Assembly: GCA_900313475.1 (NCBI GenBank)
Contig: OMRJ01000247.1
Coordinates: forward strand, 1 to 5,240
Origin: an uncultured Eubacteriales bacterium
GTDB taxonomy: Bacteria > Bacillota > Clostridia > Oscillospirales > Acutalibacteraceae
Length of the DNA stretch: 5,240 bases
Direction of reading: 5' to 3'
The notes under the pieces were generated by a model. That model saw only the letters and a program-made list of their open reading frames with translations, was not told where the DNA came from and did not search any database. Made by a program: the position numbers and the translations under genes. Positions 1-5,240 of the stretch are shown here, in pieces. How positions within the stretch are numbered: position 1 is the first letter of the stretch; each line of letters starts with the position of its first letter.

Positions 1-473
1 ATCCATTACAGTATAGCATACAGTCCTTGGAGAGGGACTTTAATAACTACTACTTTATTATACGAGGTATTGAGCAAGGACAAGCGGTTGATATGCTCAC
101 CGAGCGACTGCATCAGCGACAAGTAGAAAAAGAAGAATTGGAAACTCAGCTCGCTATCGAGAACAACAAGAAAATTTGTTTATCCGAAGCACAGATTTTA
201 GCCTTTCTTGATTATGTGTGCGAAATGCCGCTTGATGATTTTAATAAGCGCAGAGCTATAATCAATATATTCGTTCATTCCATTTACTTGTACGATGACC
301 ACTTCACTTTGATTATCAATGCGAGTAAAAAGTCTTTGAGCATCGACAATATTCCGCTCGACGATATTGAAGCCGCTTTTGAAGGCGAAAACAGCAATAT
401 GGAGGGGTGTTCATCGTTGATGACACCCGCTCCACCATCGAAAAACGCCCATTCTACGCGGTTTGTCGCATAG
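1..473 (+). CDS. Large serine recombinase, C-terminal part (5' end outside window)
   Basis: This frame is open from the window edge and contributes 156 codons before the TAG at 471-473. The TTG at 27 is an internal Leu codon, not a real start. What is visible matches the C-terminal region of the large serine recombinases (TndX/TnpX type) that excise and integrate clostridial mobile elements; these are normally about 500-560 residues. A charged, heptad-like helix (ERLHQRQVEKEELETQL, about 99-149) fits the coiled coil of this family, and the segment RRAIINIFVHSIYLYDD (about 253-303) is its characteristic C-terminal motif. The catalytic serine domain and zinc ribbon lie upstream of the window, so activity cannot be judged. 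The last ~20 residues (SSLMTPAPPSKNAHSTRFVA) look like read-through into structured DNA rather than conserved domain. No cargo genes are visible. Family assignment is firm; whether the element is complete is unknown. Confidence 0.87.
   Translation, partial: PLQYSIQSLERDFNNYYFIIRGIEQGQAVDMLTERLHQRQVEKEELETQLAIENNKKICLSEAQILAFLDYVCEMPLDDFNKRRAIINIFVHSIYLYDDHFTLIINASKKSLSIDNIPLDDIEAAFEGENSNMEGCSSLMTPAPPSKNAHSTRFVA
401..433. repeat. Strong inverted repeat inside the recombinase 3' end
   Basis: Arms 401-404 (ggag) and 430-433 (ctcc), 405-410 (gggtgt) and 423-428 (acaccc), and 412-415 (catc) and 419-422 (gatg) pair to give 14 base pairs, with single-base bulges at 411 and 429 and a three-base loop (416-418). 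No T-run follows on either strand, so it is not a terminator by itself. It lies 13 bases before the next hairpin. It could be an RNA structure slowing 3' decay, or part of the element end recognised by the recombinase. The pairing is seen directly; the role is unknown. Confidence 0.65.
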
Positions 474-494
474 AACGGGCATTTATTTTTTTTT
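447..494 (+). terminator. Intrinsic terminator overlapping the recombinase stop codon
   Basis: Arms 447-460 and 467-480 form a stem of 14 positions around the six-base loop gtttgt (461-466), followed by a T-rich run at 482-494 that ends in nine consecutive T. The recombinase TAG (471-473) sits in the 3' arm. As + strand RNA the stem has two A/C mismatches (451 with 476, 457 with 470). As - strand RNA both positions become G-U wobbles, giving an unbroken stem followed by five U (complement of 441-445). The structure may therefore terminate transcription in both directions. Confidence 0.75.
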
Positions 495-632
495 GAAAAA
501 CAGCGTCAGTTTTCCGCAAAGCAATTCCAATTTTGATTTTTCTTTTGTCTTTATTCGGTGCCGAGTGTTTTTCCTGATCGTTGTTTTTTCTGCAATTTTT
601 ATATTATTCAATGCGGCTCGATTGAGTTGTGG

Positions 633-665
633 TTTTGTTTTAATTTTTGTGCGGGAAAAACAAAA
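633..665. repeat. A/T inverted repeat TTTTGTTTT / AAAACAAAA
   Basis: Nine bases at 633-641 are perfectly complementary to 657-665 across a 15-base loop. The arms are almost pure A/T, so the RNA hairpin would be weak and the match could be chance in such a T-rich region. It might mark an old terminator or a protein-binding site near the element end. Confidence 0.3.
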
Positions 666-692
666 TTCTCCTGATTTTCCTGTGCATTGTGC

Positions 693-721
693 TTGATATT
701 TATAAAAATTTATGTTAATAT
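693..721 (+). promoter_or_regulatory. Sigma-A type promoter with extended -10, upstream of the lipoprotein gene
   Basis: A -35 box TTGATA (693-698, 5 of 6 to TTGACA) is separated by 17 bases from a -10 box TAATAT (716-721, 4 of 6 to TATAAT). A TG at 713-714 one base ahead of the -10 gives the extended -10 pattern. Transcription would begin near 728, leaving a leader of about 38 bases before the GTG at 766. It is the best promoter I can see for the whole downstream gene run. The region is AT-rich, so chance matches are possible. Confidence 0.6.
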
Positions 722-765
722 GTTACTAATTTGAATCGAAAAATGTCGGCAAGGGAGGGGTAACG

Positions 766-3072
766 GTGCGATTTAAACAAAAAATTGCTGCATTGCTGTC
801 AGTTACGGTTCTTTTGCTCGGTTTTGCCGGGTGTTCCGAAAAGACGACATCCGTTACGGCGTTTTCGATAAAGGGGAGCGAACGTCACATAGGTTCGGGC
901 ACAACATCGTTTCATACGTTGTCTTCTTTGCCCGAAACATCGGTGTCCGCTTCAGGCTTCACGGCGATGTCGTTTGAACCGTCCTCCGCGGCGGTATGTG
1001 TTACGGAATTGACAAAAGGTAATGTCTGGTCGGTTTTGCCCCTGTTTGAAAACGGTGCCGCTTCGGCGCTTGACGTTGTGTTGCGAACCTCAAACGGAGT
1101 TTATTATCTTAATTCTCAAGACAACTCGATTGCATACGGGTCATATAGATATGATATAACAGAAAAAGGTGTTTCGGTCGAATATCTGATTGCCGATCGT
1201 GCGGAAAATGCATCCGGAAAGGTTTCTTCCGTTTCGGACGGCGCCGCACTGAAAATAACGGTAGATTATATTCTGTCGGACGGCGATCTGCGTGTTTCGG
1301 CGGACTGTGCGGCAATCGAGCTTTCACCCGATACCGTTCTCGAAAGCATTTCGCTTATGCCGTATTTCGGTGCGGTTAAAAATGATTCGGAATCAACGGA
1401 CGCCAATCTTGAAAAAGCCGTTCTTACATCGGCGCAGGAGATTGCGGGCATGCCGAACGGTTTGAAATCCGTAAAAAACAGCGGAGAAGCCGTGACGGAT
1501 GCCGATAAGTCTGACGGCGATACCGAAGATAATAACGATTCGACAGCGGCAGCCGAAAAAGAAACACCCGATTTTCTGCTCGTACCCGACGGGTGCGGTG
1601 CCGTAATGTATACCGATAAAACGGATGAAAACACGGCAGATCTTACCTTTGATGTCTACGGCACGGGAGAAAACGGCGCCGCGATACCGGTTTTCGGCAT
1701 AAAAAAAGGGAGCGGTGCATTCGTAGCGGTAATAGACGACGGTGCCGCGACAGCCGATATCAGGGCGCGCAGAGCCGAAAAGGATTCGTTCGGCGCAGCC
1801 ACCGTATATCCGATTTTTACTGTTACGGAGCATATTGAAGACGGCGGTAAATATACATATTCGCAGCCGTACAGCGGAAAAATTTCCGTTTGTTACCGTT
1901 TTATGTCGGGCAGCGAAGCCAACTATATAAGTATGGCGGCGGTCTGCCGCGAGGAGCTTATACGCAACGGTACTCTCTCGTCAAAAACACTTTCCGAGAA
2001 CGAATATCCCCTTGATATTTCCGTTACGGTAAGTGTCGACGGCACATCAAAGCGTACGGTGTCAACTTTTGAAGAGATTGAAGATCTTCTGCAGCTTCTT
2101 AAGGCAAAAGGCGTTGAAAACGTTGAAGTTATTCTCAACGGCATGTTTTCCGGAGGACTTGTGTGCGGCAACGGCGACGGTATGAGAGTGCTGCGTGCGG
2201 CAGGCGGTTCGTCCGGATTGCAAAAGCTGTGCGAATATGCTAATAAACAAAAGTTTAAAGTTTTTGCCGGCGTGACGCTTGTAAAAGCAGGCGGAATAAA
2301 AAACGGGGAATCGGCAACGGATCTGTCGGGAAGCGTGATTGTCTCCTCGGTGAAGAATACTCTTGCACCCGACATCGGGCAGGCGGAATATTCGGTTAAT
2401 TTCATTGCGGCATCGGAAATAGAAAAAAAAACAATTTCTCTTATGAACAATGCCGAGCGTCTTGATGTTGCGGGGTTATGTATTCTCGACGGCGGTATCG
2501 GCGCCTATTACGATTCCTCATCCGGAATGAACAGCGTCGGTGTTTCGGAGGTCATTGCAAAAAATATTTCCGCTTTTTCCACAAGAAAAGAGCTTGCTGT
2601 AAGCGGCGTAAGCTTTAATACCGTTAAAAGCGCATCGCTTGTCACGGACATGTCTCTCGTCACAAACAACGGAGAGAGCGATGCATATAAAGCGGTGCCG
2701 CTCATTCCTGCGGTGCTTCATTCGACGGTTCGGTATACCGGTACTCCCGTTAATTCGGGGACGGCGGCACAGCTTAATTTGCTCAAATGCATTGAATACG
2801 GTGCACAGCCGCAGTATTTATGGGTGTTTGACAAGGATTCCCGTTTTTGCTATGAACAGACGTTTAATGAAGCTGTCACGTTTGTTCTGAGGGCGTCTGA
2901 GGAACTGGGGGATGTTAACTCCTGCCGTATTGTCAGTCACGGCGAAGTTGAAGACGGCGTTTTTTGCACCGGATACGACAACGGAGCACGCGTTTATGTA
3001 AATTACAACAATTATTCGGTAAATATCGGCGACATAGCCGTGCTGCCGTATGATTATATCAGAATAAATTGA
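766..3072 (+). CDS. Large surface lipoprotein resembling DUF5696 family
   Basis: A 768-residue protein starting at GTG, 5 bases after the ribosome binding site GGGAGGGG (753-760). Residues 1-23 are a lipoprotein signal peptide: basic start (MRFKQK), hydrophobic core, and a lipobox-like end GFAGC with C23 as the predicted lipidated residue; Phe rather than Leu at -3 is slightly atypical. The mature protein should be anchored outside the membrane. Features that recall DUF5696 proteins of Firmicutes are YLNSQDNSIAYGS (114-126), LLVPDGCGAV (271-280), the STFEEIEDLLQLLKAKGV region (433-450) followed by ILNGMFSGGL (456-465), YANKQKFKVFAGV (491-503), and a C-terminal ARVYVNYNNYSVNIGDIAVLP strand region (from 741). 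The overall plan is an N-terminal beta-rich part, then a probable TIM-barrel-like, glycosidase-like part, then a short beta end; this fold is inferred. Such proteins often accompany sugar ABC transporters, but no transporter is here. An acidic low-complexity linker (about 242-268) precedes VPDGCGAV. Substrate and activity are unknown. Twelve cysteines besides C23 are unusual for an exported protein. Confidence 0.8.
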   Translation: MRFKQKIAALLSVTVLLLGFAGCSEKTTSVTAFSIKGSERHIGSGTTSFHTLSSLPETSVSASGFTAMSFEPSSAAVCVTELTKGNVWSVLPLFENGAASALDVVLRTSNGVYYLNSQDNSIAYGSYRYDITEKGVSVEYLIADRAENASGKVSSVSDGAALKITVDYILSDGDLRVSADCAAIELSPDTVLESISLMPYFGAVKNDSESTDANLEKAVLTSAQEIAGMPNGLKSVKNSGEAVTDADKSDGDTEDNNDSTAAAEKETPDFLLVPDGCGAVMYTDKTDENTADLTFDVYGTGENGAAIPVFGIKKGSGAFVAVIDDGAATADIRARRAEKDSFGAATVYPIFTVTEHIEDGGKYTYSQPYSGKISVCYRFMSGSEANYISMAAVCREELIRNGTLSSKTLSENEYPLDISVTVSVDGTSKRTVSTFEEIEDLLQLLKAKGVENVEVILNGMFSGGLVCGNGDGMRVLRAAGGSSGLQKLCEYANKQKFKVFAGVTLVKAGGIKNGESATDLSGSVIVSSVKNTLAPDIGQAEYSVNFIAASEIEKKTISLMNNAERLDVAGLCILDGGIGAYYDSSSGMNSVGVSEVIAKNISAFSTRKELAVSGVSFNTVKSASLVTDMSLVTNNGESDAYKAVPLIPAVLHSTVRYTGTPVNSGTAAQLNLLKCIEYGAQPQYLWVFDKDSRFCYEQTFNEAVTFVLRASEELGDVNSCRIVSHGEVEDGVFCTGYDNGARVYVNYNNYSVNIGDIAVLPYDYIRIN

Positions 3073-3091
3073 AAAAACCCGGAGAACAATT

Positions 3092-3649
3092 ATGTCAAAC
3101 GAATATGATGCATTTACCGAGGGCGTGGGAATCGGAGGTCTGCGGACAAGAAAAGACATTAAAGTTATGCTTTGTTACGTTCTCTCCGTGCTTGACGCTC
3201 CCATATCAAAAAACGGACTTAACAGTGCGCTGCTTTCAACGGAGCTTGTGAATTTTTTTGAAGTCAACGAGGCGTTGTCGGGACTTTGCGCCAACGGTGT
3301 AATAATTGAGGATAAACGCGAGGACGATTCTTATTTCAGTCTTTCCGAAAAAGGACTGTCATTTGCGTCAAAGCTTGAATATGATGTGCCTGCTTACATC
3401 CGCGACAAAGTGGTAAAAGCCACGGTCAGCTATGCCGTCAGGGAGAAAAGAGAAAAATATACACATGCCGATATTGAAAAACTCGACAGAGGTTATCAGG
3501 CTGTGCTGAGCCTGACGGACGGAGATACGCTTATGATGCGGACAATACTTTACACTGCCGACAAGCTTCAGGCAAATGCCGTGTGTGAGGCGTTTTGCGA
3601 TGACCCGCAAAAGCTTTATTCGGCAGTGATAGACGCTGTTACACACTGA
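3092..3649 (+). CDS. DUF4364-like winged-helix protein
   Basis: A 185-residue protein with ATG at 3092, preceded by GGAGA (3081-3085) at good spacing and 19 bases after the lipoprotein stop. The N-terminal block GGLRTRKDIKVMLCYVL (15-31), followed by ELVNFFEVNEALSGLCANGVI (51-71), matches my knowledge of the clostridial DUF4364 family. Residues about 22-90 have the order of a winged helix: a helix (22-34), a helix (about 40-48), a likely recognition helix (53-67), then a beta wing (70-86: VIIEDKREDDSYFSLSEKG). The C-terminal half (about 100-185) is a mixed region with a YTHADIEKLDRGY segment, perhaps for ligand binding or dimerisation. No membrane segment or signal peptide is seen. DNA binding and transcription control are inferred from the fold; the target is unknown. 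It ends where the phoH ribosome binding site begins, so the two are probably co-transcribed. Confidence 0.8.
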   Translation: MSNEYDAFTEGVGIGGLRTRKDIKVMLCYVLSVLDAPISKNGLNSALLSTELVNFFEVNEALSGLCANGVIIEDKREDDSYFSLSEKGLSFASKLEYDVPAYIRDKVVKATVSYAVREKREKYTHADIEKLDRGYQAVLSLTDGDTLMMRTILYTADKLQANAVCEAFCDDPQKLYSAVIDAVTH

Positions 3650-3659
3650 GGAGAGCTTT

Positions 3660-4631
3660 ATGTACGAATATACACTTAATCTTGACCGCATGGAGCAGGC
3701 AATACGCCTTTTCGGTAATTTTGATGAGAACATTCGCATTATTGAAAAAGAATACTCGGTTACCGTTGTCAATCGGGGAGATTCGCTGAAGATTTGCGGC
3801 GAGCCCGATAAAGCCGCTCTTGCGGCAAAGGCGATTGAAGGGCTTATAATGCTTCTTAACAAGGGTGAGGAGCTTAATGAGCAGAACGTAAGATACTGCA
3901 TTTCTCTTGTCAATGAAGGCTCGGACGACAGAATTTCTTCGCTTGCGTCCGACTGTATCTGTATTACGATGAGCGGAAAACCCGTAAAGCCCAAAACACT
4001 CGGTCAGAAGAAATATATTGACATGATAAACGGGAACACTGTCGTTTTCGGCGTCGGTCCCGCCGGAACGGGAAAAACATATCTTGCCGTTGCGATGGCT
4101 GTCAAAGCGTTTCGCGCAAAGGATGTCACCAGAATAATTCTCACCCGTCCGGCTGTCGAAGCAGGCGAAAAGCTCGGTTTTTTGCCCGGCGATCTTCAGC
4201 AAAAGGTCGATCCGTATTTACGTCCGCTTTATGACGCGCTTTTTGATATGCTCGGAGCGGACAGCTTTCAGAAATGTCAGGAAAAAGGCAGCATTGAAGT
4301 TGCGCCGCTCGCCTATATGCGAGGACGCACGCTTGACGACAGCTTTATAATCCTCGATGAGGCACAGAACACAACACCCGAACAGATGAAAATGTTTCTT
4401 ACGCGTCTCGGCTTCAACTCAAAAATTGTTGTAACAGGAGATGTTACGCAGATTGACCTTCCCGACGGAAAAAAATCCGGACTTAAAGAAGCCGTTAAAA
4501 TTTTGAAGGACATTCCCGATATCGCTACGGTTCGCTTTACCGAAAAGGATGTAGTGCGGCACCGTCTTGTTCAGGATATTATCAAGGCGTATGAAAAATA
4601 CGGTGAAAAGAACGAAAGGAATAAAAAATGA
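3660..4631 (+). CDS. phoH: PhoH-family ATPase (YbeZ/PhoH-like)
   Basis: A 323-residue cytoplasmic protein of normal length for the family. Residues about 10-95 form a small KH-like, putative RNA-binding domain (LFGNFDENIRIIEKEY at 17-32, then the VNRGDSLKICG strand pair). The P-loop ATPase domain follows: Walker A GPAGTGKT (133-140), the family block RPAVEAGEKLGFLPGD (163-178), YLRPLYDAL (186-194), LAYMRGRT (217-224), Walker B ILDEAQN (231-237), TGDVTQIDLP (259-268), and VVRHRLVQDII (298-308). All key nucleotide-binding residues are intact. The C-terminus is Lys/Glu-rich. The ATG lies 10 bases after the upstream stop, and its ribosome binding site (AGGAGA, 3649-3654) overlaps that stop, which suggests translational coupling. 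The family is genetically and genomically linked to YbeY and RNA metabolism; the older phosphate-starvation naming does not establish its role here. Confidence 0.96.
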   Translation: MYEYTLNLDRMEQAIRLFGNFDENIRIIEKEYSVTVVNRGDSLKICGEPDKAALAAKAIEGLIMLLNKGEELNEQNVRYCISLVNEGSDDRISSLASDCICITMSGKPVKPKTLGQKKYIDMINGNTVVFGVGPAGTGKTYLAVAMAVKAFRAKDVTRIILTRPAVEAGEKLGFLPGDLQQKVDPYLRPLYDALFDMLGADSFQKCQEKGSIEVAPLAYMRGRTLDDSFIILDEAQNTTPEQMKMFLTRLGFNSKIVVTGDVTQIDLPDGKKSGLKEAVKILKDIPDIATVRFTEKDVVRHRLVQDIIKAYEKYGEKNERNKK

Positions 4632-4661
4632 TTACCGTTTTACGGAAAGGGGCAACGATAT

Positions 4662-5168
4662 ATGGCAGACAAAATAAAAGTAATAATTACAAATGACCAA
4701 AGCACGGTCAAGGTTCCGTCGGGAACACGCTTGCTTATCAGACGTTGCTGTCATGCTGTTTTGCAGCTTGAGGGCTTCAAAGGCTCTGCGGAGATAAGCG
4801 TCCGATTTGTAGATAACGAACAGATAAAAGAGCTTAACGCACAGTATCGCAATATAGACAGAGAAACGGATGTTCTCTCTTTCCCGCTCGGTGAAAACGG
4901 AGAATATGACATTAACCCCGCAACGGGTGCGTATATGCTCGGCGATATTGTTATTTCCGTGCAGAAAGCAATGGAACAGGCGAGTGAATTCGGCCATTCT
5001 CTCGAACGCGAGATAGCCTTTTTAACCGTCCATTCAATGCTTCATCTTCTCGGATACGATCATGTGAACGGCGGTCTTGAAGCGGTACATATGAGAGAAA
5101 AAGAAGAAACCGTTCTGACGCAGCTCGGGCTTAAAAGAAACGGCAGCTATTATCTTGACGAGGAATAA
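4662..5168 (+). CDS. ybeY: Endoribonuclease YbeY, rRNA maturation factor
   Basis: A 168-residue metal-dependent endoribonuclease of the UPF0054 family, involved in 16S rRNA 3'-end maturation and ribosome quality control in the cytoplasm. The catalytic zinc motif is complete: HSMLHLLGYDH (124-134), with H124, H128 and H134 as predicted metal ligands. Other family blocks are EISVRFVDNEQIKELNAQYR (44-63), DRETDVLSFPL (66-76) and LGDIVIS (93-99). Length is typical. The ATG at 4662 is chosen because GGAAAGGGG (4644-4652) lies 9 bases ahead and because the protein begins in register with the family (KIKVIITND). The gap from phoH is 30 bases, with no room for the HD-domain gene (yqfF) that separates phoH and ybeY in Bacillus. 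Confidence 0.97.
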   Translation: MADKIKVIITNDQSTVKVPSGTRLLIRRCCHAVLQLEGFKGSAEISVRFVDNEQIKELNAQYRNIDRETDVLSFPLGENGEYDINPATGAYMLGDIVISVQKAMEQASEFGHSLEREIAFLTVHSMLHLLGYDHVNGGLEAVHMREKEETVLTQLGLKRNGSYYLDEE

Positions 5169-5172
5169 AGCA

Positions 5173-5240
5173 ATGCAGAAACAAGAGTCGAAAACCGCAT
5201 TTTTAGCAATTGTCGGATGCCCCAACGTCGGGAAATCGTC
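5173..5240 (+). CDS. era: GTPase Era, N-terminal fragment (cut by window end)
   Basis: An ATG at 5173 opens a frame that runs off the window after 22 complete codons. It encodes a short polar start followed by TAFLAIVGCPNVGKS, the strand and G1/P-loop of the TrmE-Era-EngA-like GTPases. The sequence TAFLAIVG and the position right after ybeY point to Era, the 16S rRNA-binding GTPase of small-subunit assembly. EngA/Der has a similar G1 motif and cannot be fully excluded from so short a piece. The G1 second position is Cys (GCPNVGKS) where Arg is most common. The gene starts 4 bases after the ybeY stop, and GAGGA (5160-5164) inside the end of ybeY serves as its ribosome binding site, so the two are tightly coupled. 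Confidence 0.85.
   Translation, partial: MQKQESKTAFLAIVGCPNVGKS

Larger units (their letters stand above)
474..765. other. T-rich intergenic region, probable mobile element/chromosome junction
   Basis: This 292-base stretch separates the recombinase from the lipoprotein gene. About half the + strand bases from 481 to 660 are T, unlike the genes on either side. The reading frame that crosses it has no ribosome binding site, begins inside the terminator loop and encodes a compositionally biased Phe/Val/Ile-rich peptide, so I do not call it a gene. Recombinases of this type usually lie at the end of their element, so the attachment junction is expected between the recombinase end and the promoter at 693. 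The exact site cannot be placed because the other element end is not in the window. Confidence 0.5.

Noticed and set aside
27..29. TTG as the start of the recombinase frame
   Set aside because: The frame is open to the window edge and the residues before it continue the coiled-coil-bearing domain, so the gene starts upstream of the window.
463..696. A 77-codon open frame on the + strand through the T-rich intergenic region
   Set aside because: It begins with TTG inside the terminator loop, has no ribosome binding site, and its Phe/Val/Ile-rich product follows from the T-rich composition.
731..757. Weak interrupted symmetry between ttg/cga and tcg/caa in the lipoprotein leader
   Set aside because: Only two three-base blocks pair; too short to support an operator or riboswitch, and a 38-base leader has no room for a known riboswitch.
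1393..1833. Long antisense frames under the lipoprotein gene (also 1266-1634 and 1923-2450)
   Set aside because: They lie wholly opposite a well-supported gene, lack family motifs and convincing ribosome binding sites, and are explained by codon bias of the real gene.
3368..4202. Antisense frames across DUF4364 and phoH
   Set aside because: They overlap two intact, motif-rich genes and straddle their junction; no recognisable protein features.
4632..4997. Antisense frame opposite ybeY
   Set aside because: It is a shadow of ybeY, whose catalytic motif and length are fully supported.

Overview
The window reads as chromosomal DNA of an anaerobic, low-to-moderate GC Gram-positive bacterium, most likely a member of the Clostridia (Oscillospiraceae/Lachnospiraceae-like). 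The grounds are strong purine-rich ribosome binding sites, a lipobox lipoprotein, a DUF4364-type protein (a family I associate with Clostridia), a PhoH-YbeY-Era cluster, and a clostridial-style large serine recombinase. The species cannot be named from this sequence.

Layout. Positions 1-473 hold the 3' end of a large serine recombinase, the probable edge of an integrated mobile element. Its last codons run through two strong hairpins (401-433 and 447-480), and the second, followed by a T-run, is a probable terminator. Positions 474-765 are a T-rich intergenic stretch with no convincing gene. It probably contains the junction between mobile element and chromosome, and it ends with a good extended -10 promoter (693-721). 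From 766 to the window end, five genes lie on the + strand with gaps of 4 to 30 bases and no visible terminator between them: a 768-residue lipoprotein resembling the DUF5696 family, a DUF4364-like winged-helix protein, the PhoH-family ATPase, the endoribonuclease YbeY, and the start of the GTPase Era.

How the genes fit together. YbeY and Era are core ribosome/16S rRNA maturation factors, and PhoH is an ATPase with an RNA-binding-like N-terminal domain that commonly neighbours them. The unusual part is the head of the run: a large surface lipoprotein of carbohydrate-associated type and a DNA-binding-like protein appear to share a transcript with the RNA-maturation genes. The window shows no tRNA, rRNA, CRISPR array, defence system or toxin-antitoxin pair. 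I do not see a clearly new biological system. The points most worth a second look are the recombinase/chromosome junction with its paired hairpins and the odd gene company of the lipoprotein.
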